From contig PLDF01000457.1 of NCBI GenBank assembly GCA_003135055.1, forward strand, positions 3,795 through 67,794: a DNA stretch of 64,000 bases, read 5' to 3'. Shown one piece after another: positions 8,137-15,423 of the stretch (its first letter is position 1; every line of letters starts with the position of its first letter). Below the pieces are notes generated by a model. The model was not told where the DNA came from, searched no databases, and worked only from the letters and a program-made list of their open reading frames with translations. This DNA comes from Bryobacterales bacterium. GTDB taxonomy: Bacteria; Acidobacteriota; Terriglobia; Bryobacterales; Bryobacteraceae. The position numbers were made by a program, and so were the translations under genes.

Positions 8137-8887
8137 GCGGCTTGCGGTAATCGCCCCGGCTGAAGTACTTTTCCAGCCATACGTATAGGCAAATGAAAAA
8201 GTAGCGGCTACCCATTTCCTTCAGCTTCAGCTTTGCGTCGCCGGTCCGCCGATTGCGCCATGTGATGGGAATCACCGTCCAACTGTAGCCGCGAACGATG
8301 GTCTTCAGCGGCAGCTCCACGGTGAGATTGAAGTGAGGAGAGATCAGCGGCTTGCATCCCTCGATCACGGTCCGCCGATATGCCTTGAAGGCGTTGGTGG
8401 TGTCGTTCAGCTTGATGTGGAACAGGAAACGGATCATGCCGTTGAAAAGGCGATTGAGGAACAGCTTGAAGACGGGGTAGTCGATCACGCCGCCGCCCTT
8501 CATGAAGCGCGATCCGAACACCGCATCGTACCCCTCGTTCAGCGTCTTCCAGTAGCGCACCACATCGCGGCAGTCGTCGGATTCGTCGGCCATCATGACC
8601 ACCACTGCATCGCCCCGCATGCGCTCCAGCCCATGGATGATGGCTCTGCCGAAGCCATGCTGGCCGCGGTTGGTCAATGGACGCAAGGCCGGTATGGCCT
8701 GAGCGGTCTCGGCGAGAATCTGCGCGGTGCGGTCCGAGCTGCCGTCGTCCACCACGATGATTTCGTGCGGGACGTGGTTCAGGCGCAGTTCGAGATCGAG
8801 ATGCTCCACCGTGGAACGGATGCATCCCTCTTCGTCGCGCGCTGGAATCACCACCGTCAGCAGGCGCAGCTCGTCATCAACGCGCAT
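8132..8887 (-). CDS. Glycosyltransferase family 2 (dolichol-phosphate-mannose-synthase-like)
   Basis: GT-A fold transferase of about 251 aa. N-terminal nucleotide-sugar fold begins LLTVVIPARDEEGCIRSTVE, with the VVDDGSSDRT metal/nucleotide motif and MMADESDD in place of the usual DADLQD acceptor-side acid cluster. C-terminal basic region (VIPITWRNRRTGDAKLKL) resembles DPM1-like enzymes that transfer sugars to polyprenyl phosphate. The ORF is open to 8947, overlapping the upstream epimerase; I chose ATG 8887 because the conserved fold begins just after it. It is last in a minus-strand three-gene set with two epimerases, suggesting assembly of an unusual surface sugar. Confidence 0.85.
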   Translation of the reverse strand: MRVDDELRLLTVVIPARDEEGCIRSTVEHLDLELRLNHVPHEIIVVDDGSSDRTAQILAETAQAIPALRPLTNRGQHGFGRAIIHGLERMRGDAVVVMMADESDDCRDVVRYWKTLNEGYDAVFGSRFMKGGGVIDYPVFKLFLNRLFNGMIRFLFHIKLNDTTNAFKAYRRTVIEGCKPLISPHFNLTVELPLKTIVRGYSWTVIPITWRNRRTGDAKLKLKEMGSRYFFICLYVWLEKYFSRGDYRKPQ

Positions 8888-8913
8888 GGCGGCGTCCGGC
8901 TGTGGCAAGGTGT

Positions 8914-9990
8914 TCAGCTTCGCTTCCCCTCGCACACATCGAGCCATTCCGGATGGCTGCGCGCATGCTCCGCGATCTCATCGAGGATGGAGACGAGCGT
9001 GCGCCGCCGTATCCAGCCAAGACGCTGCTGGGCGCGGGCCGAATCCATCACCACCCAGGGCAGGTCGAACGGCCGGACGCTCGAATCGGGCTGGGGCGCG
9101 TGGGCGCCGAATTTCCGGTCGCAGATCGCCGTCAGCTCGGCCAACGACATGGCGTTCGAGGCGCCTCCGCCGGCGTTAAAAATGCGCTCGCCCTTGGGCC
9201 CGGTATCCCGCATCTGCAAAAGCAGCAACTGGGCCAGGTCTTCGGGATGAAACGCGTCTCTGACTTGCAGACCCAATCCACCGAAGCCAATATAACGCAG
9301 CGGGCGTCTGGCGGAGTGTGCGTGCATCCAATAGGAAAAAATGCCCTGCTCGGCAGTACCGAATTGCCCCGCGCCGGCCAGCACGCCGCAGCGGTCGATC
9401 CACACCGGAAAATCGAAGGCGTACCCGTACTCCAAAGCCACCGCTTCCGACGCCAGCTTGGTGCTGCCGTACAAGGAAACCGGAGCCGTCACCGGGAATG
9501 TTTCGGCGATGCCCTCGGCGGTCGCGCCCGGCATCGGCGGCTGAGACGAATCGAGAATGAAACGCCGGCCTTCGGTGCGCAACGGCAGGCTGGCCAGCGC
9601 GGGGATGGAGTACACCCGGCTGCTGCTCAGCAAGATAAAGCCGGCCTTGTGCCGCTTGCAATACTCGAGCAGGTTCAACGTTCCGTGCAGGTTGTGCTCA
9701 ATCAATTGACGGCTGCTCGAACGCCCATCGACGCCCGCCAGTACGCTCGGGTTGGCCGCGGCGTCGATCACCCAGTCCGCCCCCGGCAGGGTCTCAAGGT
9801 CCGACGGCATGCGCGTATCGCCATGCAAGACTTCGATGCCGAGCGCGCGCAGATCGCCGCGGTTTCTTTCGGCGCCGGGCCGCAGAAGATTATCCACGCC
9901 GAAGATGCGAGACCCTTCGATGGCGCTGTGGAACGTGCGCGCGAGCGATGCTCCGGCGAACCCGCAAATTCCCGCAATCAGTATGCGCAT
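8914..9990 (-). CDS. NAD-dependent epimerase/dehydratase (extended SDR)
   Basis: Extended short-chain dehydrogenase of 358 aa acting on a nucleotide sugar. N-terminal Rossmann motif MRILIAGICGFAGASLA (GxxGFxG), substrate/catalytic strand LLSSSRVYS, and the catalytic YxxxK as YGSTK. A D-H-P-E-D-L element (FHPEDLAQLLL) matches the C-terminal substrate domain of CDP-tyvelose/paratose epimerase-like proteins. Its ATG directly abuts the TAA of the upstream epimerase (TAAATG). The substrate cannot be decided from sequence. Together with its neighbours it likely makes the donor used by the GT2. Confidence 0.82.
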   Translation of the reverse strand: MRILIAGICGFAGASLARTFHSAIEGSRIFGVDNLLRPGAERNRGDLRALGIEVLHGDTRMPSDLETLPGADWVIDAAANPSVLAGVDGRSSSRQLIEHNLHGTLNLLEYCKRHKAGFILLSSSRVYSIPALASLPLRTEGRRFILDSSQPPMPGATAEGIAETFPVTAPVSLYGSTKLASEAVALEYGYAFDFPVWIDRCGVLAGAGQFGTAEQGIFSYWMHAHSARRPLRYIGFGGLGLQVRDAFHPEDLAQLLLLQMRDTGPKGERIFNAGGGASNAMSLAELTAICDRKFGAHAPQPDSSVRPFDLPWVVMDSARAQQRLGWIRRRTLVSILDEIAEHARSHPEWLDVCEGKRS

Positions 9991-11055
9991 TTAGCGACTA
10001 TTACAGCTTGCCAGACGCTGCGACCAGCCAGCCGCGATTTCTTCGAAGATATTCGGCAGCGGCCGCGTGATGCTCCAGGCCGGATAATGCGCCTTCATTT
10101 TCCGCAGATCGCTGTAGTAGCAGATATGGTCGCCGGCGCGGTTCTCAGCCACGTAGGACCAGCGCTGCGGCTTGCCGGTGACGGCCTCCACCATCCGGAA
10201 GGCTTCCAGAACGGAACACGCATTGCCTTTGCCTCCTCCCAGATTGTAGACCTGGGCCACGCGCGGGCTCTTGTAGAATTCGTGCATGAAAGCGGCGACG
10301 TCCTCGGAATGGATGTTATCGCGAACCTGCTTGCCTTTGTAGCCGAAAACCTTATACTCGCGCTCTTCCACGTTGCATTTCACCAGGTAGCTCAGGAAGC
10401 CGTGCAGCTCCACGCCGGAATGGTTCGGCCCAGTCAGGCACCCGCCGCGCAGGCAGCAGGTAGGCATATTGAAGTAGCGGCCGTACTCTTGCACCATGAT
10501 GTCGCCGGCCACCTTGGATGCGCCAAACAGTGAGTGCTTCGATTGATCGATGGAAAATGCTTCCGGAATGCCCTCGTGGTAGGCAGGGTCCGCATAGTCC
10601 CATCGCGTTTCGAGTTCCTGGAGCGGGATGGAGTTGGGAAGGTCGCCGTATACCTTGTTGGTCGACATGTGTATGAACGGCGTTTCCGGGCAAAACTGGC
10701 GCGCCGCCTCCAGCAGGTGGAGCGTGCCCAGCGCATTCACCTCAAAATCGAGGAATGGGATGTCCGCGGCGCGGTCGTGCGAAGGTTGCGCGGCGGCATG
10801 GACGATCAGTGCGGGGCGGATCTCCTTCATCAGCGCCAGAACGCCGGGGCGGTCGCGGATATCGAGATCGCGATGATCGTAGAGCGGAAACTGACGCAGG
10901 CGTTCGAGGCTCCAGCGGGTATCGCCTTCCGGGCCGAAGAAGGTGGCGCGCAGGTTGTTGTCGACGCCGGTCACGCGCCAGCCGAGGCGCGCAAAATAGG
11001 CGGTGACTTCGGAGCCGATCAGGCCACAGGAGCCGGTGACTAGGGCGGTATTCAC
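9991..11055 (-). CDS. NAD-dependent epimerase, CDP-paratose 2-epimerase-like, Tyr to Phe in YxxxK
   Basis: Extended SDR, 354 aa, starting with GTG at 11055. Rossmann motif [15 protein letters not shown], then [12 protein letters not shown], which matches the CDP-paratose/tyvelose 2-epimerase branch (RfbE-like), and the substrate-loop [14 protein letters not shown]. The catalytic tetrad position reads HSLFGASK, i.e. FxxxK rather than YxxxK, so the canonical proton donor is missing; a nearby residue may replace it or the enzyme may do a different reaction. It heads the minus-strand operon with the second epimerase (zero spacing) and the GT2. Confidence 0.8.
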   Translation of the reverse strand: MNTALVTGSCGLIGSEVTAYFARLGWRVTGVDNNLRATFFGPEGDTRWSLERLRQFPLYDHRDLDIRDRPGVLALMKEIRPALIVHAAAQPSHDRAADIPFLDFEVNALGTLHLLEAARQFCPETPFIHMSTNKVYGDLPNSIPLQELETRWDYADPAYHEGIPEAFSIDQSKHSLFGASKVAGDIMVQEYGRYFNMPTCCLRGGCLTGPNHSGVELHGFLSYLVKCNVEEREYKVFGYKGKQVRDNIHSEDVAAFMHEFYKSPRVAQVYNLGGGKGNACSVLEAFRMVEAVTGKPQRWSYVAENRAGDHICYYSDLRKMKAHYPAWSITRPLPNIFEEIAAGWSQRLASCNSR

Positions 11056-11176
11056 GGAAAGCTAATCATAACGCGTGTGGGGCGGGGTTCTGCCGCCCGT
11101 CCAGGTAGCGCTCGTCACGCTGCTCGGGGCTTTTTGCTCATGCACGGATGATGTCAACATCGGCTTAGGCAGCACC

Positions 11177-11277
11177 ATAAATTTATATATTGTACTAAAT
11201 TTATATAGTCGACTAAGCGCCTATTGACTTCTTCGTGAGTATGTTCTAAATTTAGATAGGAGACTAAATTTAGGAGG
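11177..11277 (+). promoter_or_regulatory. 18-bp tandem repeats and RBS upstream of AAA+ ATPase
   Basis: Four TAAATTTA boxes lie in this AT-rich stretch at 11178, 11196, 11247 and 11265. Within each pair the boxes are exactly 18 nt apart, and the unit reads TAAATTTATATAKTSKAC in the first pair and TAAATTTAGATAGGAGAC in the second. The final box merges with a strong Shine-Dalgarno sequence (TAGGAGG) six nt before ATG 11283. The layout looks like operator repeats covering promoter and ribosome binding site. The surrounding DNA is far more AT-rich than the window. Confidence 0.7.
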
Positions 11278-11282
11278 CATTC

Positions 11283-12515
11283 ATGGCAAATGCCGGAAAA
11301 AAGGTACGCAACCCCTTCCGGCCCGGAGCCGGCCACATGCCGCCTTACCTGGCTGGCAGGGAGCACGAAACCGACGAATTTCGTCAGCTGCTGGAACAGG
11401 ACGCAATCCTCGCCAATTTGATCCTGACAGGTCTTCGGGGCTTGGGCAAAACAGTACTACTGGAAACGTTTAAACCTATGGCGATTCAGGCCGGATGGCT
11501 CTGGGCGGGCGCGGATCTGTCGGAATCCACCAGCGTTAGTGAAGAAAATATGGCGACCCGGTTGTTAACGGACCTGGCTGTAGTGACTAGCTCCATTATG
11601 ACGGCAATGTCTTACCCCCAACCAGCCGGGTTCACTGGACAACCGCCTAAACCTGTCACTCTAGATTACTATTCTCTCAAAGATCTCTATGACATCACCC
11701 CCGGTTTGGTATCCGATAAGCTCAAGAACGTTCTGGAAAGCGTATGGTTACACGTGGAGGCGACAGGTAAGAGGGGCATTATCTTTGCGTATGATGAGGC
11801 CCAGAACCTAGCCGACCATGCGCCCAAGGATCAGTATCCGTTATCCTTGCTGTTAGACGTTTTCCAGTCTCTTCAGCGTAAGGGTGTCCGGTTTATGCTG
11901 GCGCTGACTGGCCTGCCGACGCTATTCCCAAAACTGGTAGAGGCGCGGACGTTCGCGGAGCGCATGTTTCACGTCGTATTTCTCAATCCGTTGAGCGAGG
12001 GGGAAACCACAGCGGCAATCCGCAAGCCAATTCATAAAGAGAGTTCCCCTGCCAGTTTTTCGGCGGAGTCTGTCAAGACGATCTGGTCAATGACCCGCGG
12101 GTACCCCTATTTCGTTCAATACGTATGCCGCGAAATGTTCGATGTTTGGGTACAGGCCATTGATGCCGGACATCGGCCTCCGGGTATACCTATCAAAGAG
12201 ATCATCAGGAAGTTGGATTCGGATTTTTTCGCGGGAAGGTGGGCTAGGGCCACCGACCGCCAACGCGAATTACTCGGGATCGTTGCCCGCCTGCCAAACT
12301 GCCACTCGGAATTCACGGTGCTGGAAGTTGTCGAAGCCAAGGAAAACCAGGCTCTCAAGAAATCCTTCAGCGGCAGCCATATTAATCAAATGCTCGTGTC
12401 ACTTTCCGATGCCGGCTTGATCTACAAGAACCGCCATGGAAAGTACTCATTCGCCGTCCCGCTTCTGGGGGACTTTATCCGCCGGCAGGAAGACTATGGA
12501 GAACACGTCAGATGA
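11283..12515 (+). CDS. AAA+ ATPase with C-terminal winged helix (Orc1/Cdc6-like, AAA_16)
   Basis: A 410-aa P-loop ATPase. Walker A is LTGLRGLGKTVLLE (GLRGLGKT), Walker B is IIFAYDEAQNL, and sensor-1 is near FMLALTGLPTLF; an arginine-rich helix (RTFAERMFHVVFLNPL) follows. The final ~80 residues form a likely winged helix (ATDRQRELLGIVARL ... MLVSLSDAGLIYKNRHGKYSF). This architecture resembles the archaeal-type/STAND-like ATPases (AAA_16) related to Orc1/Cdc6. ATG 11283 has a clear TAGGAGG. Codon use is less GC-biased than neighbours, suggesting horizontal acquisition. It stands alone between a sugar operon and rlpA, preceded by 18-bp repeats. Possible roles: DNA-binding switch, plasmid-like replication/partition protein, or defence; none is proven. 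Confidence 0.85.
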   Translation: MANAGKKVRNPFRPGAGHMPPYLAGREHETDEFRQLLEQDAILANLILTGLRGLGKTVLLETFKPMAIQAGWLWAGADLSESTSVSEENMATRLLTDLAVVTSSIMTAMSYPQPAGFTGQPPKPVTLDYYSLKDLYDITPGLVSDKLKNVLESVWLHVEATGKRGIIFAYDEAQNLADHAPKDQYPLSLLLDVFQSLQRKGVRFMLALTGLPTLFPKLVEARTFAERMFHVVFLNPLSEGETTAAIRKPIHKESSPASFSAESVKTIWSMTRGYPYFVQYVCREMFDVWVQAIDAGHRPPGIPIKEIIRKLDSDFFAGRWARATDRQRELLGIVARLPNCHSEFTVLEVVEAKENQALKKSFSGSHINQMLVSLSDAGLIYKNRHGKYSFAVPLLGDFIRRQEDYGEHVR

Positions 12516-12557
12516 CCGCCTGGCGGCTGGCTCTTCGGGCAAAGCGTCCGCAAACTA

Positions 12558-12576
12558 CCGGCGGCAAGACCGCCGG
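12558..12576. repeat. CCGGCGG hairpin repeat
   Basis: CCGGCGG-CAAGA-CCGCCGG, a 7-bp perfect stem downstream of the AAA+ gene. The same element in opposite orientation is found twice at 21571-21612 (CCGGCGG-TCTTG-CCGCCGG). It may serve as a terminator for the ATPase, though no T-run follows. Confidence 0.65.
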
Positions 12577-12601
12577 CGTTACTGTGCCATAATCGCTCCA
12601 G

Positions 12602-13270
12602 ATGTTTCGAACGCCCGCTCTCGCGGTTGCGCTCGCCGCGCTGCTTCTTTCCGCGTGCTCCCATAAGAAGCGCGCGCAGGTTCCGCCGCCCCCGCCATCC
12701 CGCCCGTCCGCTGTGCCCGGCGCCGTCGAAACCGGCATCGCCAGTTGGTACGGCCGCCCCTACCACGGACGCCGCGCAGCCGACGGGGAAACCTATGATA
12801 TGGAGACGCTGGTGGCCGCCCACCGCACTTTGCCATTCAATACCTGGGTGCGCGTCTACAACCTCAACAACAATAAGACCGTCGATGTCCGCATCATAGA
12901 CCGCGGCCCGTTCGTGGATGGCCGCATCATCGACCTTTCTCATGCCGCCGCCCAGGCCATAGACATGATTGGCCCTGGGATCGCGCAGGTCCGCGTCGAA
13001 ATCCTCAGCGCCCCGGCAACCGTGGCGCCCACCGCTTTTGCCGTCCAGGTAGGCGCTTTCCGCGACCGCGCCAACGCCGAGCGTGCCCGCGCCGGGATGC
13101 AGGCCCGCTATGGCCGCGCGCAAGTGGTGTTGGAACAAGGCTTTTGGCGCGTTTTGGTGGGCCAGGAAGCCACCGAAAAGGCCGCCGAGGCGTTGGCAGC
13201 CCGCATCCGGCAAGATTCTCCTGAGAATAAAACCTCCTTCGTCGTACGAATTGACTTGACGCGAACTTAG
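12602..13270 (+). CDS. rlpA: RlpA-family lipoprotein (DPBB + SPOR), full-length copy
   Basis: Septal-ring-type rare lipoprotein A homologue, 222 aa, probably an outer-membrane lipoprotein that binds or cleaves denuded peptidoglycan. Signal peptide with lipobox LLLSAC (Cys19), a proline-rich linker, a double-psi beta-barrel starting TGIASWYGRPYHGR and containing VDVRIIDRGPFVDGR (catalytic Asp region), then a C-terminal SPOR domain (AFAVQVGAFRDRANAERAR). The C-terminal ~150 aa are duplicated at 15622-16071. A CATAAT lies 8 nt before ATG 12602. The gene is followed by two copies of a TTGACGCGNACTTAG sequence and then a truncated sigma54 activator. Confidence 0.9.
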   Translation: MFRTPALAVALAALLLSACSHKKRAQVPPPPPSRPSAVPGAVETGIASWYGRPYHGRRAADGETYDMETLVAAHRTLPFNTWVRVYNLNNNKTVDVRIIDRGPFVDGRIIDLSHAAAQAIDMIGPGIAQVRVEILSAPATVAPTAFAVQVGAFRDRANAERARAGMQARYGRAQVVLEQGFWRVLVGQEATEKAAEALAARIRQDSPENKTSFVVRIDLTRT

Positions 13271-13475
13271 CTTGACGCGGACTTAGGAGGTTCTTGATGA
13301 ATTCGACAGCCGCGGCCTTGAGCCACGGTCTGGTGGGCGACTCGCCGCAAATCGGCGCGATCCGCCGCTTGATTGAAAAAGCTGCGCGCAACCGCCTGCC
13401 GGTCCTGCTGCTCGGGGAGAGCGGAACCGGCAAGGAAGTGGTTGCCCGTGGCATCTACAATGCCAATGCCCGCGG
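12821..13475 (+). repeat. Left copy of 655-bp direct duplication (rlpA 3' - activator 5')
   Basis: This segment matches 15622-16276 over its whole 655 bp with no net length change; by eye the copies differ at only a few percent of positions, mostly silent. Left copy contains the rlpA 3' part and the first ~60 codons of the sigma54 activator. The copies flank 2146 bp of unrelated DNA, giving the arrangement expected for single-crossover integration of a circle carrying this segment. Confidence 0.9.
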
Positions 13476-13497
13476 ACAATTGCCCGCAATCAATTGA
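13297..13497 (+). pseudogene. Truncated sigma-54 activator (N-terminal 66 aa)
   Basis: Matches the first ~63 residues of the intact activator at 16098 and includes the Walker A motif [10 protein letters not shown], then diverges (ARGQLPAIN) and stops. The AAA+ core, GSFTGA loop and DNA-binding domain are absent, so it is non-functional as an activator. Preceded by TTAGGAGG like a normal gene start. It is the left-hand broken half created by the duplication/integration event. Confidence 0.88.
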
Positions 13498-13514
13498 GAA
13501 AAAGCCGTTACGTA

Positions 13515-13560
13515 GTGCGCCCGGAGAGACTCGAACTCCCGGCCTACTGGTTCGAAGCCA
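13515..13560 (-). other. tRNA-Arg(TCG) 3' fragment, probable attachment site
   Basis: Read on the minus strand this 46-nt stretch has the anticodon loop CTTCGAA (anticodon TCG), the T-arm GGGAGTTCGAGTCTCTC, and the acceptor 3' strand CGGGCGCAC. The 5' half of a tRNA-Arg (acceptor 5' strand, D-arm) is not recognisable beyond 13560, so it is a fragment from the anticodon stem to the 3' end. That is exactly the piece usually carried as the att core by integrases that target tRNA 3' ends. It lies 18 nt after the truncated activator, at the left edge of the inserted DNA. Confidence 0.7.
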
Positions 13561-13778
13561 TCAACGCCTTAGGAATCAACAACTTAGCAATGGGCACATA
13601 GGCTTTGTGATACCCTGCTAGAAGTTGCTGCAAGTTAATAGTAATCAGGATGTTCGGCGGTGCCGGCATTGCAAGAAACTTTCGTTACTCGCAACGGTGA
13701 GCAATGCCTCTATGCACGGAGTGGGACAGAATTGGGCACAGTCACAATTGCGTTTACAGTTGGCAGAGGAGTCAATTC

Positions 13779-14396
13779 ATGAGACACGCTCTCGCGTTCC
13801 TTCTCGTGGCGTCCTTGATGGCGCTCGGTGATCGCGCGCAAGCCCAATCGGGAGCAACGGAAGTGGAAATGGAAGCCGGCGGCCTGAAGTTTACGGTGCA
13901 GGCAGAAATGAAACCGGGCGATTTCGTGGTCAATTTAACGGCGGTACTCCGCAATTTATCAGACAAAGATTGGCGGATGCAGTCTATGCTGATGACCGTG
14001 ACGGGCGATTGCGGAAGGGGTCGCCATCAGTTTAAGTTTACGACCTCCTTTCAGCCGATCGCACCGGGACTTAATACGATTTCCGCTTATGAGCCGGCCT
14101 TTCGGAAAAACGGCTCGTCCTGTACCGTTTATTCGGTCGGACCGGTGAAGTTTGTTGGCCTAGCGCCCGTTGACGACGCCACTCAGGCGTCACTGCGCGC
14201 GCAACGGCAGAACGCCATCGACTTGGAAAAGCTAACCATCGATTTGGCCAAGCTGCACAAAGAACAGCGCGAGAAGGCCGAAGTTAACTGTCATGCGCTT
14301 CACGAGGCCACCGCGGATCGCAAGATGTCCGATCTGACTGTGCGTGAAACCGAGCAGGTGAAGGCGTGTCAGGATCTTGGATTGTATCGGGAGTGA
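13779..14396 (+). CDS. Hypothetical secreted protein in inserted element
   Basis: A 205-aa protein starting at ATG 13779, preceded by AGAGGA at good spacing. A signal peptide is visible (HALAFLLVASLMALGDRAQAQS, cleavage after AQA). The body has a beta-rich part with two cysteines (TGDCGRGRH, NGSSCTVYS) and a helical C-terminal third rich in Lys/Glu with two further cysteines. No family recognised. GC content is lower than in flanking genes. It lies between the tRNA fragment and another unknown gene, inside the 2.1-kb insert. Confidence 0.7.
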   Translation: MRHALAFLLVASLMALGDRAQAQSGATEVEMEAGGLKFTVQAEMKPGDFVVNLTAVLRNLSDKDWRMQSMLMTVTGDCGRGRHQFKFTTSFQPIAPGLNTISAYEPAFRKNGSSCTVYSVGPVKFVGLAPVDDATQASLRAQRQNAIDLEKLTIDLAKLHKEQREKAEVNCHALHEATADRKMSDLTVRETEQVKACQDLGLYRE

Positions 14397-14552
14397 AAAT
14401 CAAGGTTTCGCTGCTACCCTTCCCCGGACCCCAACGACATAGCCTGAACATTTTCGGATAGTCTTGTAGTAGCCGCCTAGCTCGACGCGGCGAACGCCGG
14501 TTTCCCTGACCGGTTGGCGGCCACTCCACTTCAGGGATTCGCTGAGGGGGCG

Positions 14553-15311
14553 ATGGACAACCTGCCGCTGCTTCCGCGGGCCTTCGAGGATGCCTTTGAG
14601 GCCGAAAAGGCCAACGCGGAATTGGCTTACCTGGATCGCATTCTTGCAGAGCTCATCGATGATCGACGCGCCGCGGCCAAACAACAGAATTTGCTCCGTG
14701 CCGTGTTTTTCGCATATTGCGCTCAGGCAAGGGGCGCTTGCCGGCAGGGTATCTGGACGGTTGCGGAAGCGAGGCGCGCCTCGGATGCGGCGTTGCCAGC
14801 TATCATCGATTACTACTTCGAGCAGTATTTCAGGCGCGATTTCGAGCGTAACCTCGACCGCCGGCTCTCAGATGATGAGGAACGGGACCGCCGTAGCCTG
14901 ATGCCAACGATGGTCAAAACTAGCCCGCAATGGAAACAGCACCGCTTGCAGCTCAAATCGTTAGCCGAAGGCCCTTCGGTTGCCTCACCCGTACCGAGCG
15001 GCGGAAACGGCGAGAATCCGAGCGCATCGAATGCGGAAAACGGGCCGCGTGCAGACGTAGTGGCAACTGTGGCAAACAGGCGCCACGGAACTGACCGACG
15101 CGCGGCGGTTGACGCCTACATCGCGGAAGTCTGCGTCTCAACTGGTAAGAGAATCTCACGGGCTGATATTTGGCGGAAGGCAGGCGACAAAACCCGCACT
15201 GAATTCGAACGATGGGAAAGCTACTTCTATGAGCGACGGGGAGGAAAGCTGAACACATCCGCGGACCGACGGTTCACCAGACTTCTCAGAGAAAAACCCC
15301 ACCTGAAGTAG
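14553..15311 (+). CDS. Unknown protein of mobile-element type
   Basis: 252 aa from ATG 14553 (MDNLPLLPRAF); the frame is open to 14514. Two parts: an N-terminal helical acidic/basic domain of ~130 aa (FEQYFRRDFERNLDRR), a Ser/Gly/Asn-rich linker (~150-180), and a compact C-terminal ~75-aa domain containing VDAYIAEVCVSTGKRISRAD and ending RFTRLLREKPHLK. I have a general impression that this C-terminal domain recurs in Acidobacteria beside excisionase-like genes, but cannot verify it. It could be a DNA-binding accessory protein. Immediately followed by phased CCACGC repeats and the HTH gene. Confidence 0.65.
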   Translation: MDNLPLLPRAFEDAFEAEKANAELAYLDRILAELIDDRRAAAKQQNLLRAVFFAYCAQARGACRQGIWTVAEARRASDAALPAIIDYYFEQYFRRDFERNLDRRLSDDEERDRRSLMPTMVKTSPQWKQHRLQLKSLAEGPSVASPVPSGGNGENPSASNAENGPRADVVATVANRRHGTDRRAAVDAYIAEVCVSTGKRISRADIWRKAGDKTRTEFERWESYFYERRGGKLNTSADRRFTRLLREKPHLK

Positions 15312-15370
15312 TTTCCACGCATGGCCACGCATTTCCACGCATTTCCACGCGTTGTGCCACGCTAAGCGTG
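15311..15370 (+). repeat. Helically phased CCACGC repeats and palindrome
   Basis: Four 10-nt units in register (GTTTCCACGC, ATGGCCACGC, ATTTCCACGC, ATTTCCACGC) followed by a fifth CCACGC at 15357 that starts a palindrome CCACGC-TAA-GCGTGG. CCACGC therefore recurs once per helical turn on one DNA face. The array lies between the unknown element gene and the excisionase-like HTH gene, where an Xis-binding site, replication iteron or operator would be expected. Confidence 0.75.
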
Positions 15371-15423
15371 GTGCTCAATCCTTCTCTTGGGCAGGCAAAA
15401 ACAGCCACCCGAGAAGGGATCAA

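Noticed and set aside
8333-10533. Plus-strand ORFs across the epimerase/GT2 operon
   Set aside because: Antisense shadows; minus-strand frames carry Rossmann and GT-A motifs.
13515-13600. Complete tRNA-Arg gene
   Set aside because: The sequence beyond the anticodon stem does not form a D-arm or matching acceptor 5' strand, so only the 3' fragment is claimed.
15311-15370. CRISPR-like array
   Set aside because: Repeats are only 10 nt, contiguous and without spacers; no cas genes in the window.
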